Assembly (NCBI GenBank): GCA_026874595.1
Contig: CM049321.1
Span: 17,493,979-17,557,978, forward strand
DNA: 64,000 nt
From: Sipunculus nudus
Taxonomy: Eukaryota > Annelida > Sipuncula > Golfingiida > Sipunculidae
Direction of reading: 5' to 3'
Below, one piece after another: positions 48,665 through 60,837 of the stretch. Within the stretch, counting starts at the first letter, position 1. Every line of letters starts with the position of its first letter. The position numbers were made by a program, and so were the translations under genes. The notes under the pieces are model-generated. The model had not been told where the DNA came from. It saw nothing but the letters and a program-made list of their open reading frames with translations, and ran no database searches.

Positions 48665-49048
48665 TCACAACATATCATTTGTGATTTCATCATCTAACAA
48701 ACGAGAATCCAGGCAGTTAACGTTTAAACAATCCCCTGATACTCTTTCAAACTCCGTTGAAAAAAAGAATAAAGAATAAAAAAGTTTCTTTAGTTTTACT
48801 GTAAACTATGATTAATCTAACAGTACGCACGCTAATTCCTGGTTCTGTTACCTGGACTTCAGTAAAATTAAAAATACTTTGCCTATCAGACCATCTGTTT
48901 AACATCATGCGTAAAAACCCATCAGTGGTCCATGTATCTTCCACCTCAAAGCATTTGTTATGGCTGCATGTAACATGGTGGGTTTTAAATTAACAGTACT
49001 GTCCAAAATTTCTTTTAATTTGTCACACGTAGATAAATCTATAGCCAT
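48665..49048 (-). pseudogene. GLYAT-like pseudogene, N-terminal part (left arm)
   Basis: Minus strand from ATG at 49048: MAIDLSTCDKLKEILDSTVN, AAITNALRWKIHG, then a frameshift near 48925 and a second segment DRWSDRQSIFNF, RLIIVYSKTKE in another frame, LDSRLLDDEI, and an abrupt end near 48675. The C-terminal catalytic half is missing. It differs from the intact copies at the N-terminus in the same way as its right-arm twin, so it was a pseudogene before the palindrome formed. Confidence 0.88.
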
Positions 49049-49299
49049 TTTTTACAAAGACTGACGAGCTCTCAACACACGTATTGGCATAAACCCCAAC
49101 TCTAAGATGGTGTTTGATCATATTCAACAGTGAGTTGGTTAACTATATAACAATAAATATGTCCACACTGTCATTAATTTGCACGCTGTAAGTTGAATCT
49201 GACCTGACGTTTAGCCATATCCAAAGGTGTCACGTATGGCATTATTGCTAAGAGGACATCAAGGGTAGAGACCTAGCATATGATACGTGTCTGGTAAAC

Positions 49300-49375
49300 A
49301 AAATAAATATACATACATACATACTTACATTCATACCTGCATATATACGTATATACGTACATACATACGTACAAA
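49300..49375. repeat. degenerate (CATA)n tract
   Basis: CATACATA and CGTATATACGTACATAC repeats; inverted counterpart at about 54250-54312. Confidence 0.8.
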
Positions 49376-50104
49376 ACGGTGGCATACGATTGGAAAAACA
49401 AGATCAGAGAGGACATTCACGAAGAAATAGAAGGAAAGTAAATACGGTATAAATAGTCAAAATGTACTGTTTTCATTATCGAAAATGCCGTCTCGGATTA
49501 ACCCCTCTAACAATAAATTTTTTTAACCGAATATAATAAAAGAAGTAGGTCATTTAGAACCCTTCTTTGTTTAATAGAAGGAGCACTATTTTTGCTGAAT
49601 TCTTTTGTGTTGATCAAACATTTATTACTTTAAAAATCTATGAAATTAATCATATAATGGAACCAAAAGGCTTATAATGGATTCTTATAAGGCTTTAGAC
49701 ATATAAGAATAGAAATTTATGTTTTTGTTACACAAACGATTTCCTTTAGGAGACAGTTTTATTATATAGTTGAATGTTTTGAACATGGATTTTGAGATAT
49801 ATAAAAAATAATGTTTTTTCATCAGAATAAGAGGAGTGAAACATTGAGATCTCCTTTCATCTACTTTGTTTGTGCTTTGGCATAATGAATGTATCAGTTA
49901 GTAGTAATTCAGATATAAGTGGCATATTTTATCCACTTTCATAGATAAAAAACAGCTCGAATTAAAAATGTATGTCTTATTTAAAAGAGAGTGTGTTTAA
50001 ATATAGACAAAAATTAAGAACCAATGTTGTTGGGAAGTTCAAGAATAGAAGAAATAGAGCAAATGGGCTTTTAGATGACACAATCAAAGGTTTTTTGGTA
50101 CCTG

Positions 50105-50390
50105 TGTGACAAACAATATCCCTTTTTTACGATCGGCCACCACCCAAGGTGGATGCTCTGCAGGCTTAATGGGAAGGCCGTGCCCAACGTCCGTGTTTCC
50201 TTCACAGACGACGGCGCCTTTCGTTGGTTCCTTGGTGGTGACGATTTCGCAACCAGGGCCCACAAGTGCGGGAGTCATCGGGCCTACTTAATACCAGGAT
50301 ATAAAATGAGAGGAAGCGTGTGATACTGCCCTGTCACGTAGTCCGAAACCGGATTGGGATTCCGCAGTTGTAGATATACGTAGTTAAGTT
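50105..50390 (+). mobile_element. SINE copy, left arm
   Basis: Shares the body and tail of the element at 12.6-12.85 kb (CTCTGCAGGCTTAA, GTGTTTCCTTCA, GGTTCCTTGGTG, CCGAAACCGGATTGGGATTC). No clear A/B box is seen at its 5' end, so it is either headless or a different subfamily. Open frames over it on both strands are not genes. Confidence 0.6.
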
Positions 50391-50506
50391 AACATCAAAA
50401 TATGAAGACGCTTTCCTCCAAAAAAAAAAATAATAAATAAAAAGAACATATGCCTCAAATGAACAAAGATAAGTTAGAACAAATGTTCAGAATATGTATA
50501 TTTAAA

Positions 50507-50549
50507 TATATATATATATATTTATATATATATGTGTGTGTGTGTGTGT
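50507..50549. repeat. (TA)n-(GT)n compound microsatellite
   Basis: TA repeats with TTT interruption followed by (GT)8; paired with 53170-53219, where the GT part is absent. Confidence 0.9.
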
Positions 50550-50837
50550 AATAACAAATTTAAGGAGACAGGCACCAATGTTTACATGGTAGGATACTAA
50601 ATGTTAGAACTCTCTGTTTCGGTATGGTACAGAAATTCATTTACCCCCAACATGTCATTTGGTTTGAGATTCTACCGTTGACAAAAACATATTTTAATTT
50701 GATTTTTTGTTTACAAAATTGTAACAGTCACTTCCAGGGAAAAATGAAATTACACTCAAAATGAACCCTGGATTTTCCATAAAATATCGATGCCAACTGC
50801 ATGAATAGACAGATTTAGGTCCGTACATAGAGGATTT

Positions 50838-52889
50838 GCATATTATACCTAAAATACATTTCCCTCTGTACATAGTAATGTCCGTGTACTTCTTTATTAT
50901 GTTATTATATCTACTTATCTGTTCAAATATGCCGTAATATTGTTAGGTTCGGTGGAGCTTTACCTCGGGACTTAGTGCTTGTTTCTTCACCCCATATAAC
51001 TATAGAAAGGGCATATGGTAATCTGCTGGGGATGTGTACCCATTGCTGGGCGTAACAGACAGCCCGGAAATGTGGCAAAAAGTACGGCACATTTATTTGA
51101 AAATAAAAAGGTGGATATTTCCATAAATAGGTCTATATTTTTTTTTTGTAAAATACACCAGTACCTTCTGATATGCAAAATACTTTTGGCATTGGAAAAA
51201 AATGCATTGATGTGATGATCGCGGAATTCGCCCAAAAAAGTACGATAATTAAAACATTATCTGACAGAAGGTGAGATTTAACTTAAACCGTGCAAATGAA
51301 TGGTTGCGTGTTCATATTTTTTTGTATATAGTTAACCACTACACTGTTGAACACCATCAAAAACTATCTGAGAGTGGGGGTTTATACCAGTACGTGGGTT
51401 GAGATCGTGTCAATCTTTGTAAAAAATGGCTATAGAAGTATCTAAGTGTGACCAATTAATAGAAAAGTACTGTATATTTAAAACACAACAGAGATGCATT
51501 ACGATTTGGGATACATGAACTCACTAATGGGTTCATACGTGTGATGATAGACAGATGGCCTGATTGGCAAAGTATTTTTTACTTTACCAGAAAACCGGGG
51601 GGAGGCCTAGGACGAGCGGTCCTCTTGGTATAAAGCTGGCAAAGCAAGAAGTACAATTGGCTGGCGTTGTTCCAAATAACATTCCTTCAATAAACTTATT
51701 TTAGAAGACCTCGTGTATGTTCCCACTTGAAGGACAGGTGGTATGAATAGCTAGTGAATTAGATGGGAACCTATCATGAGATTTATTTGTCTCTTAGTAT
51801 CTAGAGACATATTCATAATCAGCAACTTCCGATGAAAGCCGATAAGTCATTGAGAGAAATGACGGGAGATCCGGCGGTAGCCGTCAGCAAACTATGTCAA
51901 AATATGATCATGGTAGATGCCTGAAATTTGAAATATAAACTTTTGTCAACAGTGATAAGATTTTTTATCGGTATTAAATTTTATGTCAATTTCCAGTGGG
52001 CCATCTTTCGTCTCCTTCATGAAAACAAAATTCAAATACCAGCAAATCCAGAGTTACTTGGCACAGCTGATATGGTACTGCGCTATTCATCAGACGTGTG
52101 GACACCGCCCCTCCCGAACAAAACTGGGACAGGTATACTACTCAGAGTATCTAAGTTCATGAAACTGAAGCACATGAACGTCCTTATATCTAAATATATT
52201 ATGATATTAAATGTATGAGCCTACATTCAATGAATAATGATCTGTAAAGGATATAACGAATTCCTTATAGGCTTATTCCCTACATTTATGCAGAATTTGA
52301 TTTGCTTGACACCTAATCCTGACTAGTTCTCCTTTCTTGCATTGACCAGTAACAACTTTCACACTCTCAAGGAAATAATTGCATACTGATTAAACGTTGA
52401 GTTATATGCCCTGTGAACATAGAGCTAAGAACAATAGTTGAGCTTCAAGAAAATTTTCCTGCCACAGGTGCAAGGTTGTAACAGCTTTACGGGTAAGTAC
52501 TACTGCGAACCACTACCGCTGCCACTTCCTCTGATAGCTGAGTCACCCTGGTGAGGTTTTTTAAACATTCAAAGAGTGCACCTTATCTTTTTCCACGAGA
52601 TCTACGTTTCGCAAACCTTATCTCTCGCTTACTGGAAATTTAACAACAACTTCCTCAACAAAGCTTGCGGAGGGGCTTTCCCTTTGAATTCTTGGAGGGT
52701 GTACGGGTGCGATACCAAACGCCATGGCATGACGAATACAGAAGCCACACAAAAGCCCATGACATCAGCACACATGTACTTGTTAGCGCTGAATGGTAAT
52801 AACGAATTAATTTCTAATGGCGGTTTGTCGTCCACACCCAAGTTCCCTTACAAAGCTTCCAATCTATTCTCCCGAAAGCAGCCAAAAAT
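50838..52889. other. 2,052-bp spacer at the centre of the palindrome
   Basis: Unique relative to the arms' immediate ends but contains its own GLYAT remnant (51426-51779) with flanks like those at 54476 and 39.23 kb. The rest (50.84-51.29 and 51.95-52.89 kb) has no recognised gene. A 131-codon frame at 52576-52971 crosses into the right arm and is unsupported. Confidence 0.75.
51426..51779 (+). pseudogene. GLYAT-like remnant with internal deletion (palindrome spacer)
   Basis: Starts MAIEVSKCDQL, then indels; GFIRVMIDRWPDWQSIFY appears in a second frame up to about 51590. The next bases encode GGGLGRAVLL, i.e. the CoA-loop, so ~170 codons between the two domains are missing. The end (FPLEGQVV) and its downstream flank match the minus-strand copy at 39.24-39.45 kb better than the intact genes. 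This is a hybrid-looking deletion product. Confidence 0.85.
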
Positions 52890-53167
52890 AAATCCTCTAT
52901 GTATGGACCTAAATATGTCTATTCATGCAGTTGGCAACGATATTTTATGGAAAATCCAGGGTTCACTTTGAGTGTCATTTCATTTTTTCCCTGGAAGTGA
53001 CTCCTGGAAGAAGAATCGAATTAAAATATGTTTTTGTCAACGGTAGAATCTCCAAGCAAATGACATGTTGGGGGTAAATGAATTTCTGCACCATACCGAA
53101 ACAGAGAGTTCTAACATTTAGTATCCTACCATATAAACATTGGTGCCTGTCTCCGTAAATTTGTTAT

Positions 53168-53169
<2 letters not shown>

Positions 53170-53219
<50 letters not shown>
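53170..53219. repeat. (TA)n microsatellite (right arm)
   Basis: About 25 TA repeats, counterpart of 50507-50549. Confidence 0.95.
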
Positions 53220-53221
<2 letters not shown>

Positions 53222-53334
53222 CTAACTTATCTTTGTTCATTTGAGGCATATGTTCTTTTTATTTATTATTTTTTTTTGTGGAGGAAAGCGTCTTCATATT
53301 TTGATGTTAACTTAACTACGTATATCTACATCTG

Positions 53335-53600
53335 CGGAATCCCAATCCGGTTTCGGACTACGTGACAGGGCAGTATCACACGCTTCCTCTCATTTTATAT
53401 CCGGGTATTAAGTAGGCCCGATGACTCCCGCACCTGTGGGCCCCGGTTGCGGAATCGTCGCCACCGAGGAACCCACGAAAGGCGCAGTCGTCTGTGAAGG
53501 AAACAAGGACGTTGGGTACGGCCTTCCTATTAAGCCTGCAGAGCACCCACCTTGGGTGGTGGCCGATCGTAAAAAAAGGGATATTGTTTGTCACACAGGT
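53335..53600 (-). mobile_element. SINE copy, right arm
   Basis: Reverse complement of 50105-50390, sharing the same body and CCGAAACCGG tail. Because it is at the same place in both arms, it inserted before the palindrome formed. Confidence 0.6.
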
Positions 53601-54570
53601 ACCAAAAAACCTTTGATTGTGTCATCTAAAAGCCCATTTGCTCTATTTCTTCTATTCTTGAACTTCCCAACAACATTGGTTCTTAATTTTTGTCTATATT
53701 TAAACACACTGAATTACTGCTAACTGATACATTCATTATGCCAAAGCACAAAAAAAGTAGATGAAAGGAGATCTCAATGTTTCACTCCTCTTGTTCTGAT
53801 GAAAAAACATTATTTTTTATACATCTCAAAATCCATGTTCAAAACTTTCAACTATATAATAAAACTGTATCCTAAAGGAAATCGTTTGTGTAACAAAAAA
53901 ATTAATTTCTATTCTAATATGTCTAAAGCCTTATAAGAATCCATTATAAGCCTTTTGGTTCCATTATATGATTAATTTCATAGATTTTTAAAGTAATAAA
54001 TGTTTGATCAACACAAAAGAATTCAGCAAAAATAGTTCTCCTTCTATTAAACAAAGAAGGGTTCTAAATAACATACTTCTTTTATTTATTCGGTAAAAAA
54101 ATTGATTGTTAGAGGGGTAAATCCGAGACAGCATTTTCGATAATAAAAACAGTACATTTTGTCTATTTATATCGTAGTTACGTTCCTTATATTTCTTCGT
54201 GAATGTCCTCTCTTATCTTGTTTTTCCAATCGTATGCCACCGTTTTATAAGTATGTATGTACGTATGTATGTATGTATGCAGGTATGAATGTAAGTATGT
54301 ATGTATGTATATTTATTTTGTTTACCAGACACGTATCATTTGCTAGGTCTCTACCCTGTATGTCCTCTTAGCAATAATGCCATACGTGACACCTTTGGAT
54401 ATAGCTAAACGTCAGGTCAGATTCAACTTACAGCGTGCAAATTAATGACAGTGTGGACATATTTATTGTTATATAGTTAACCAACTCACTGTTGAATATC
54501 ACCAAACACCATCTGAGAGTTGGGGTTTATACCAATACGTGTGTTGAGAGCTCGTCAGTCTTTGTAAAAA

Positions 54571-54945
54571 ATGGCTATAGATTTATCTACGTGTGACAAA
54601 TTAAAAGAAATTTTGGACAGTACTGTTAATTTAAAACCCACCATGTTACATGCAGCCATAACAAATGCTTTGAGGTGGAAGATACATGGACCACTGATGG
54701 GTTTTTACGCATGATGTTAAACAGATGGTCTGATAGGCAAAGTATTTTTAATGTTACTGAAGTCAAGGTAACAGAACCAGGAATTAGCGTGCGTACTGCT
54801 AGATTAATCATAGTTTACAGTAAAACTAAAGAAACTTTTTTATTCTTTATTCCTTTTTTTAACGGAGTTTGAAAGAGTATCAGGGGATAGTTAAAACGTT
54901 AACTGCCTGGATTCCCGTTTGTTAGATGATGAAATCATAAATGAT
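54571..54945 (+). pseudogene. GLYAT-like pseudogene, N-terminal part (right arm)
   Basis: Twin of 48665-49048: MAIDLSTCDKLKEILDSTVN, a frameshift near 54695, DRWSDRQSIFNV, ARLIIVYSKTKE, LDSRLLDDEI, then truncation near 54945. A small deletion and a different A-run near 54846-54880 distinguish it from the left-arm copy. Confidence 0.88.
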
Positions 54946-55293
54946 ATGTTGTGATTTGTTCTGATGGATTTTTTATGATGGGTGTATGATTATGCATACA
55001 TGAAATATATGTAAATCTCTGCATTACTAACTATCCCTTTCACATTTTATTGATGACACAGTCTCCATTTCATGTATGTAATTATAATATCCTTTCTACC
55101 CACGATAGTCTTGAGGTTTTGGATGGTATGATTGTGTTATTGCCTTAACGTTCAATGTTCCAACCAAAAATTTAGGAAGTGAAGTGCATATACTTTTAAG
55201 GTTCTCAATGGACCAATAATATAATTTGAAAGAAAAAGGTTTCAGTAACATCCATCTGCAAGAACAATTTTGTATGCAGCGATTATGTATATA

Positions 55294-55299
<6 letters not shown>

Positions 55300-55344
<45 letters not shown>

Positions 55345-55361
55345 GTATATATATATATATG
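55300..55361. repeat. (TA)n microsatellite (right arm)
   Basis: TA repeats with a TTGTG interruption at about 55341; left-arm counterpart is the CA/TA tract at 48279-48320. Confidence 0.95.
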
Positions 55362-56594
55362 TATCTACATGCGTTTCATGGGTTGATCAGGCACGTATCA
55401 CCTGCAACCATGTCTGCCCTCGTGAACATGTCATACGCGCATTTCTTTGATATAGGCAAGGAGTTTATAGGACAAGAGTAACAAGTGCCAGCGGCCGAGG
55501 CCAGCCCCGACACTTAATTTCATTCAGCACGCGATAACCCCATCAACCCTATTGTGCTCCCATTGTGTGGATGTGTCACGCACGGCACTTGCGCTGCCAT
55601 TGATCCTTCCCGTGTGTCCCATGTAACTATTGATCCTTCCCGTGTGTCCCATGTAACTGACAGTCAACACAACAATCATTGCCAGACATAGCAATAAATC
55701 TAGGTGCTGAGCGGTTAATTTCTGGAGTTTCATCGACATAAAATTTGTATGCGCAGACAATTTGTGTTATTTAAAATTTTACGCACGAGATATGTTAAGG
55801 TGGAGCAAGTGTCCGGAACTCACTTAAGCAACGTTGGGACTAATGCAGTCATTCATCGCCAATTTGTTGCTGTCATATACTACGCATTGAGTTTCAACAA
55901 ATAAATGCTTTATCGTCCTAAGTTCGCATCAACTGGCACACTGTCCACTGATACTAATCTCCCGAGGATAATAATAATCCTCTAATGCTGACATTTTACA
56001 GTACCCATGTGCAGAAGACCGTGAATGTGAATGATTAGTAGCGGAGGCCACTGGCGTGTTATTTCAGGTGCTTGACACGTATTACCCCCCGTGTGCTCCG
56101 TCGATAAGCGATTGCTCTGGCGTCTTAGGCAACGAAGCGGTCTCATGCATGGATATCCACATTGTTTGTAAAAAACTGTGTTATGCTTAAGTTGAAAATT
56201 CGATACTCATAAGTCAATATTCAAATGTTTAATTTACGTTGTGGGAAAATAACAGGAGTTCCGGAAACGAACGGACGGTTCCGAAGGGCGGTCATTCACG
56301 GACCCCGGGTCTTATCAGCGGTATCTTTTTGTGCTATGTTTTAACTAGGTCTATGGCCCTGTCAAGCACATACCGAGCATGGACTTGGGACTCTAGTCCT
56401 ATCAACTCCTTGATAAAGAATAACGTTAGGTCAGATTCCACTTATAGAGTGCACATGGGCGCATGTGTGTGCTCATTTTTTTTCAATATAGTCAACCCAC
56501 ACACAGAGGAATAACATACAACACCGTCTCAGGGTAAGGGTTTATACCAACTCGTATCAGAAAGTTTATTTAGAGCGTGTAAATCGTTGTCGAC

Positions 56595-57455
56595 ATGGCT
56601 ATAGAATTAACTACATGTGACCAATTGAAAGAACTTTTAAACAGTACTGTAAATTTAAAACTCACCACAGTACTTGCAGCCATAACAGATGCTTTGCGGT
56701 TGAGGATACACGGACTCACTAATGGATTTATACGCGTGATGGTAGATAGATGGCCTGATTGGCAGTGCATTTTTAATGTAATTGACTTGGAGGTATTTAG
56801 GCAAGAAAGAGGAGCTCAGGCGGCCAGATTCATCACAGTTTACAGCAAAACTAAAGAAGGGCTACTATCCGCTTTACGGCAAAAGTCGAAAGAGTTCCAG
56901 GAGGTTCATTTTACACTTTATCAAATGGATTCCCGTTTGTTCGATAATGAAATCACAAATACTGTGGTTGGTAAGCTAATGTTTAAACCTCATAATGGAT
57001 TTTACATAACACCAAAGTGCTTATCACCAGAACGGTTAAAAACGTTGTTAAGCCTCCCTGAAGGATATTCATTTAGAGAAGTCAGTCCCGAAGACGCAGT
57101 TGAGATACATTCCCATTGGAATGTTCCTGTGAAACCTTCTTTAGATGTATTCAAGCAGTACCTTCGTATACTGCCAAACGTGTGTGTTCAAGATTCCAAT
57201 GGAAAATGTGTAGCGTGGGTTCTGAAGAATCCGTGGGGAATAGGGCATCATCTTTTTACTCTAACAGAACACCGGGGTCAAGGCCTTGGGCGCGCGGTCA
57301 TCTTGGAATTAAGCCGGCAATGTGAGAAGTACGATTTGCTGAACGTGGCTGCCGTTGCCCCAGATAACATTCCTTCCATGAACATATTTCAGAAGACCCC
57401 GTGTATGTTCCAACTTGAAGGACAGGTGGTTGGAATAGCCTGTGAAACGACGTGA
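56595..57455 (+). CDS. glycine N-acyltransferase-like protein, copy 3 (intact, right arm)
   Basis: 286-codon single frame starting MAIELTTCDQL, preceded by GTTGTCGACATGG. The same domain order as copy 2: N-terminal GLYAT domain with DRWPDWQCIFNV, then GNAT-like C-terminal domain with HHLFTLTEHRGQGLGRAV (CoA-loop at residues 227-232) and NVAAVAPDNIPSMNIF. Changes relative to copy 2 include R for S in the QERGAQ segment, K and N in LMFKPHNGF, R for Q in SPERLK, and H for Y in EIHSHW. At SHWNVPVK and MNIFQK it agrees with copy 1, suggesting copy 2 carries the derived residue at M(K)IFQ(Q). Ends CETT then TGA. Function is inferred from family; the frame is fully open and could be expressed. Confidence 0.9.
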   Translation: MAIELTTCDQLKELLNSTVNLKLTTVLAAITDALRLRIHGLTNGFIRVMVDRWPDWQCIFNVIDLEVFRQERGAQAARFITVYSKTKEGLLSALRQKSKEFQEVHFTLYQMDSRLFDNEITNTVVGKLMFKPHNGFYITPKCLSPERLKTLLSLPEGYSFREVSPEDAVEIHSHWNVPVKPSLDVFKQYLRILPNVCVQDSNGKCVAWVLKNPWGIGHHLFTLTEHRGQGLGRAVILELSRQCEKYDLLNVAAVAPDNIPSMNIFQKTPCMFQLEGQVVGIACETT

Positions 57456-59678
57456 AACATACCATGATATTAATTTGGTGTCTTTAATCTAGAGATATGT
57501 TCGAAATCATTATTGTCCAAGAAGAGACGATCAGTTTCCCAGAGAGTACGAACTTTCGAATGTTTGCAGTATATATATATATACGACTTACACATTGATT
57601 TGCACACATTAATAACAACCATTTTGTTATTAAGTTCTAGTAGAACTGTGGTTTCATAATGACATTTTGGCTTTTGAATTTCAATTAGAGGCTATTCGCC
57701 AAATTTAACGAATTAATCACAATAACAATACAAATAAAGACATGTATTGATACTCTGTGTACTTCGAGATCAATTATTTTGAAATTTGGGCTAATGAAAG
57801 AAAGTTTCAAATATACAATTAAAAGTACGGTATTTTTAAAGTGAAGAACGGCTAAAGTTAATGGGGGAAACACTGGATCACGATGTGCAGGGAATGAGTT
57901 CCTTAACGTCAGAAAACATGAAGGGTTCCCTATATGAAATGTATAAGCTTCATGTATATTTTTTATTAAGATCGTTCTCATATTTGTTGTTGTGAAAAAC
58001 TAATGAACATGGCCAATGGCTATCGTTTTATGCAGGCTGCGACTGACTCATTTTAATGATTTGCACGAGTGTCCGAGATGTGTTATTTCAAGAGGTAGAC
58101 TTTAGGCCGCAGGCCAATCCCCAATTTAACAGTGTAACGTTCCATATTCACACTGCATAGCAGCTAGGTCCAGGCAAGAAGGCGTGGGGAGGGATGGAGG
58201 GGGTCAATAAACAATCAATTTTGCAGCGTAGTCCGAAGATGTAAGCAAGCAGCATCTACCATATATGGAAACCAGTGTCACGAACATACAGAGGTCCTTG
58301 TCCTTGACCTAACGTTTTTAATTTACTTTGATTAAATCCAATTACGGCGTTTTCAAAACAACCATAGTATTTATCAGTTCACTAAAGATAAAGGTACCTT
58401 ACTGTTCTATTTAAATCTCGCTATGAAACAGTGACAAAAGTGCTTTGAAGAATAGGCTACATATCATGTAAACGTGCCTACATTTTGGGGCTTATTGATA
58501 CATTTTTAAAGTAGTTTTAGAAAAACACGAGCCTATGTGGGTTGATCCAAAACTTATGAACCTTGCTAATCCGTCCCAATATAATTTTTTTGGTCAACAC
58601 TTTCCTTAAAATAATGAGAACTAAACCAGAATGTGTTAATTAGCAATACCAAAACAGCTATTTTCTTTTGCATTCACGTACCTAGATGACTATGATTTGG
58701 TGGCTAGCTAGCCAGTCTATATTCCACGCAATTGCTGTTTATCAATTTAAGTATCATCCGGCAAATGAAAACTTTAAATTTTAATCAGCCCTGTTATATT
58801 GTACACAAAGCGCTTGTGTTCATCTGTGTGTGTCTGTGTTTGGTGCTCATTGGATTAAAGAATGTACACAACGTATGAGTATAGTATAAAAATTCATGTA
58901 CGTTTACACTCACGGAAACACACAATCATAACAAGAAACGCACACTATATATGAGAGAAACTAAGATAACATAACCCATGAGAATTTACAAACATCTGTG
59001 TTTATCCCATCTCTTTGATCTCCAGTCATTTCCTGTGCCACACACGAATTGTCAGTGGTTACATAACTTTAGTTAATCCTTCCATCGAAGCATCGATATA
59101 TATCATTATTTAAAGGGCTTTTATGCATTTATACCTTGCTCAACCAGAAGTGGAAGAGGAATGCCAATTGTCAGCGATGCGATTTGTGTGGGAAGACTAC
59201 ACTTTAATTGGGATCATATTTGATGATAGAGTTGGATCCAGAGACGGGATAAAATCGGGGATACTTTAGTTTCACTCCGTAAGCAGTAAAAAAAAGTATC
59301 ACATATCATTTATATCTTACTTTACATATGTAAAGGTATGGTGGGGATGACGAAGTCTATTTAAGACGGGAACATGAATTTTATTCCGAGAGAAACTTGA
59401 CCTTACATAGGTCCGTTTTCGGTAACAAAAATTACAAATAAAATAAAATATCTCAAAAAGATTGGTAATAAAATACATTTGACGGAAGATCTTTGATAAT
59501 TTTTGCATGTACGAAAGACTGGTGGCACCACATTTAATTCCCTCTTTTATCTTTCTTTAATATTATTTACCTGCATAACTATGGGTTATAGGATGAAGTC
59601 CATTTAAATTGGGCTCATGGCGCTAACTTTGAGAGGTGCGTTAACCATAAATTTGTTTTAACCATATTTGTTAAAATC

Positions 59679-59685
<7 letters not shown>
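57456..59685. other. right-arm sequence downstream of GLYAT, no gene seen
   Basis: Inverted copy of 44.03-46.18 kb. Near 58184-58205 the left arm's long C run is replaced by a GGGGAGGGATGGAGGGGG segment. Only short unsupported frames. Confidence 0.6.

Positions 59686-59721
<36 letters not shown>
59686..59721. repeat. (TA)n microsatellite (right arm)
   Basis: About 18 TA repeats, counterpart of 44001-44030. Confidence 0.9.
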
Positions 59722-59724
<3 letters not shown>

Positions 59725-60837
59725 GTGAGGGTGCATGTTAGCGAGTCTGTTGTAGATATAACCAAATAGTCGGAATACTTAATGGACAGCAGTCAAAACA
59801 TGATAATCCTTGAAGGAAGTTGAATAATTGGAATGAATGTGTAAAATACACACAGTCATGGTCACCAAATGAATGTGATTATACACTTTTCCTATTTGAG
59901 GTCACGTGGAAAAGATACATATAAATGTTTATCCCAGTATGCCGTATCTACATAAAAAGGAGGGTCACATTGTTTTTGTGCTCAAAGGGAATCTTCGTCA
60001 AAAACTTGGCCAAAGTCAAATCAGACATGTAACCCACATTTCGATCCGTCTTGTGCAGCAAGGGTCATATCATATGTCACAGCAAATCTTGATCTTGCAT
60101 TGCGATTGATTCGAATTGTTATATACTGCCTGGTGCAACTTAAATCTTTTCCCTGAGGCGCAATTATGGTGTGGCAAACGATAAAAAAAACACACATCTT
60201 CCATAGTTGATGTTGCTGACAACCAAAACAGAGCACATCTCATGACTCATCAATTACCCTTATATTAAATTTCTTTAAAATACAAAAGAATGATATTGCA
60301 TTTAACCGTTTTGGCAAATTATCATACATTCCTCTACCCGTAATGATTGCAAAACTAGTAGCCTTTCCTCCCGTTCACGTATTATTAGGAAATTCACAAC
60401 GCTAGAATCCTGGTATTGATTGAGAATAGACCCAGATGTTGTTATCCCCTTGTGTTTCACATAAAGAGAGCGTCTTTTATCAGAACAATTTTTTTAAGAA
60501 AATCGTTGATCAAAAATTGGAAACTGAGAACCGTAAATTCAACCGTTTACAGTAAGAACCGCTTCAAATATGTACTAATGAAGTGAGGGGGAAAAAAGGA
60601 CAAACCGCCCCCTTCCCAAACTTTCCAGGTCTGTATGAGTAATAAGGCCAAAATATTAAAGGTATGCTTCTTTCTCAGGCACTTTTTTCATAAATAAATG
60701 CGGGTGGGCCATATTTTTTCTCCTTTTTTTTGTGTTTCGAAAAAAATGTCATAAGATAAGGGAAAAGCATGAACTCAACATATTTTTTTTTGCTAAACAG
60801 GTGGAAGCACAACACTACAAAGGATATCTTAACAAAA

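Larger units (their letters stand above)
42446..50837 (+). repeat. left arm of large palindrome (inverted to 52890-63165)
   Basis: Collinear with the reverse complement of 52890-63165 through dispersed-repeat sequence, GLYAT gene, GLYAT pseudogene and SINE. The inner junction is sharp: AGGTCC.TACATAGAGGATTT is shared up to 50837. The outer junction lies in CGTATAATGTTTATTTCAAT at 42446, next to a truncated GLYAT fragment, and continues through a (TA)n tract. About 1.9 kb present in the right arm (60.84-62.74 kb) is missing here near 42893. Confidence 0.93.

Noticed and set aside
52576-52971. 131-codon open frame at the palindrome centre
   Set aside because: It crosses the spacer/arm junction, and the part in the arm is not conserved as a frame in the left arm.
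53421-53723. 100-codon open frame in the right arm (with counterparts near 50.1 kb)
   Set aside because: It overlaps the SINE body and the left-arm counterpart is broken differently.
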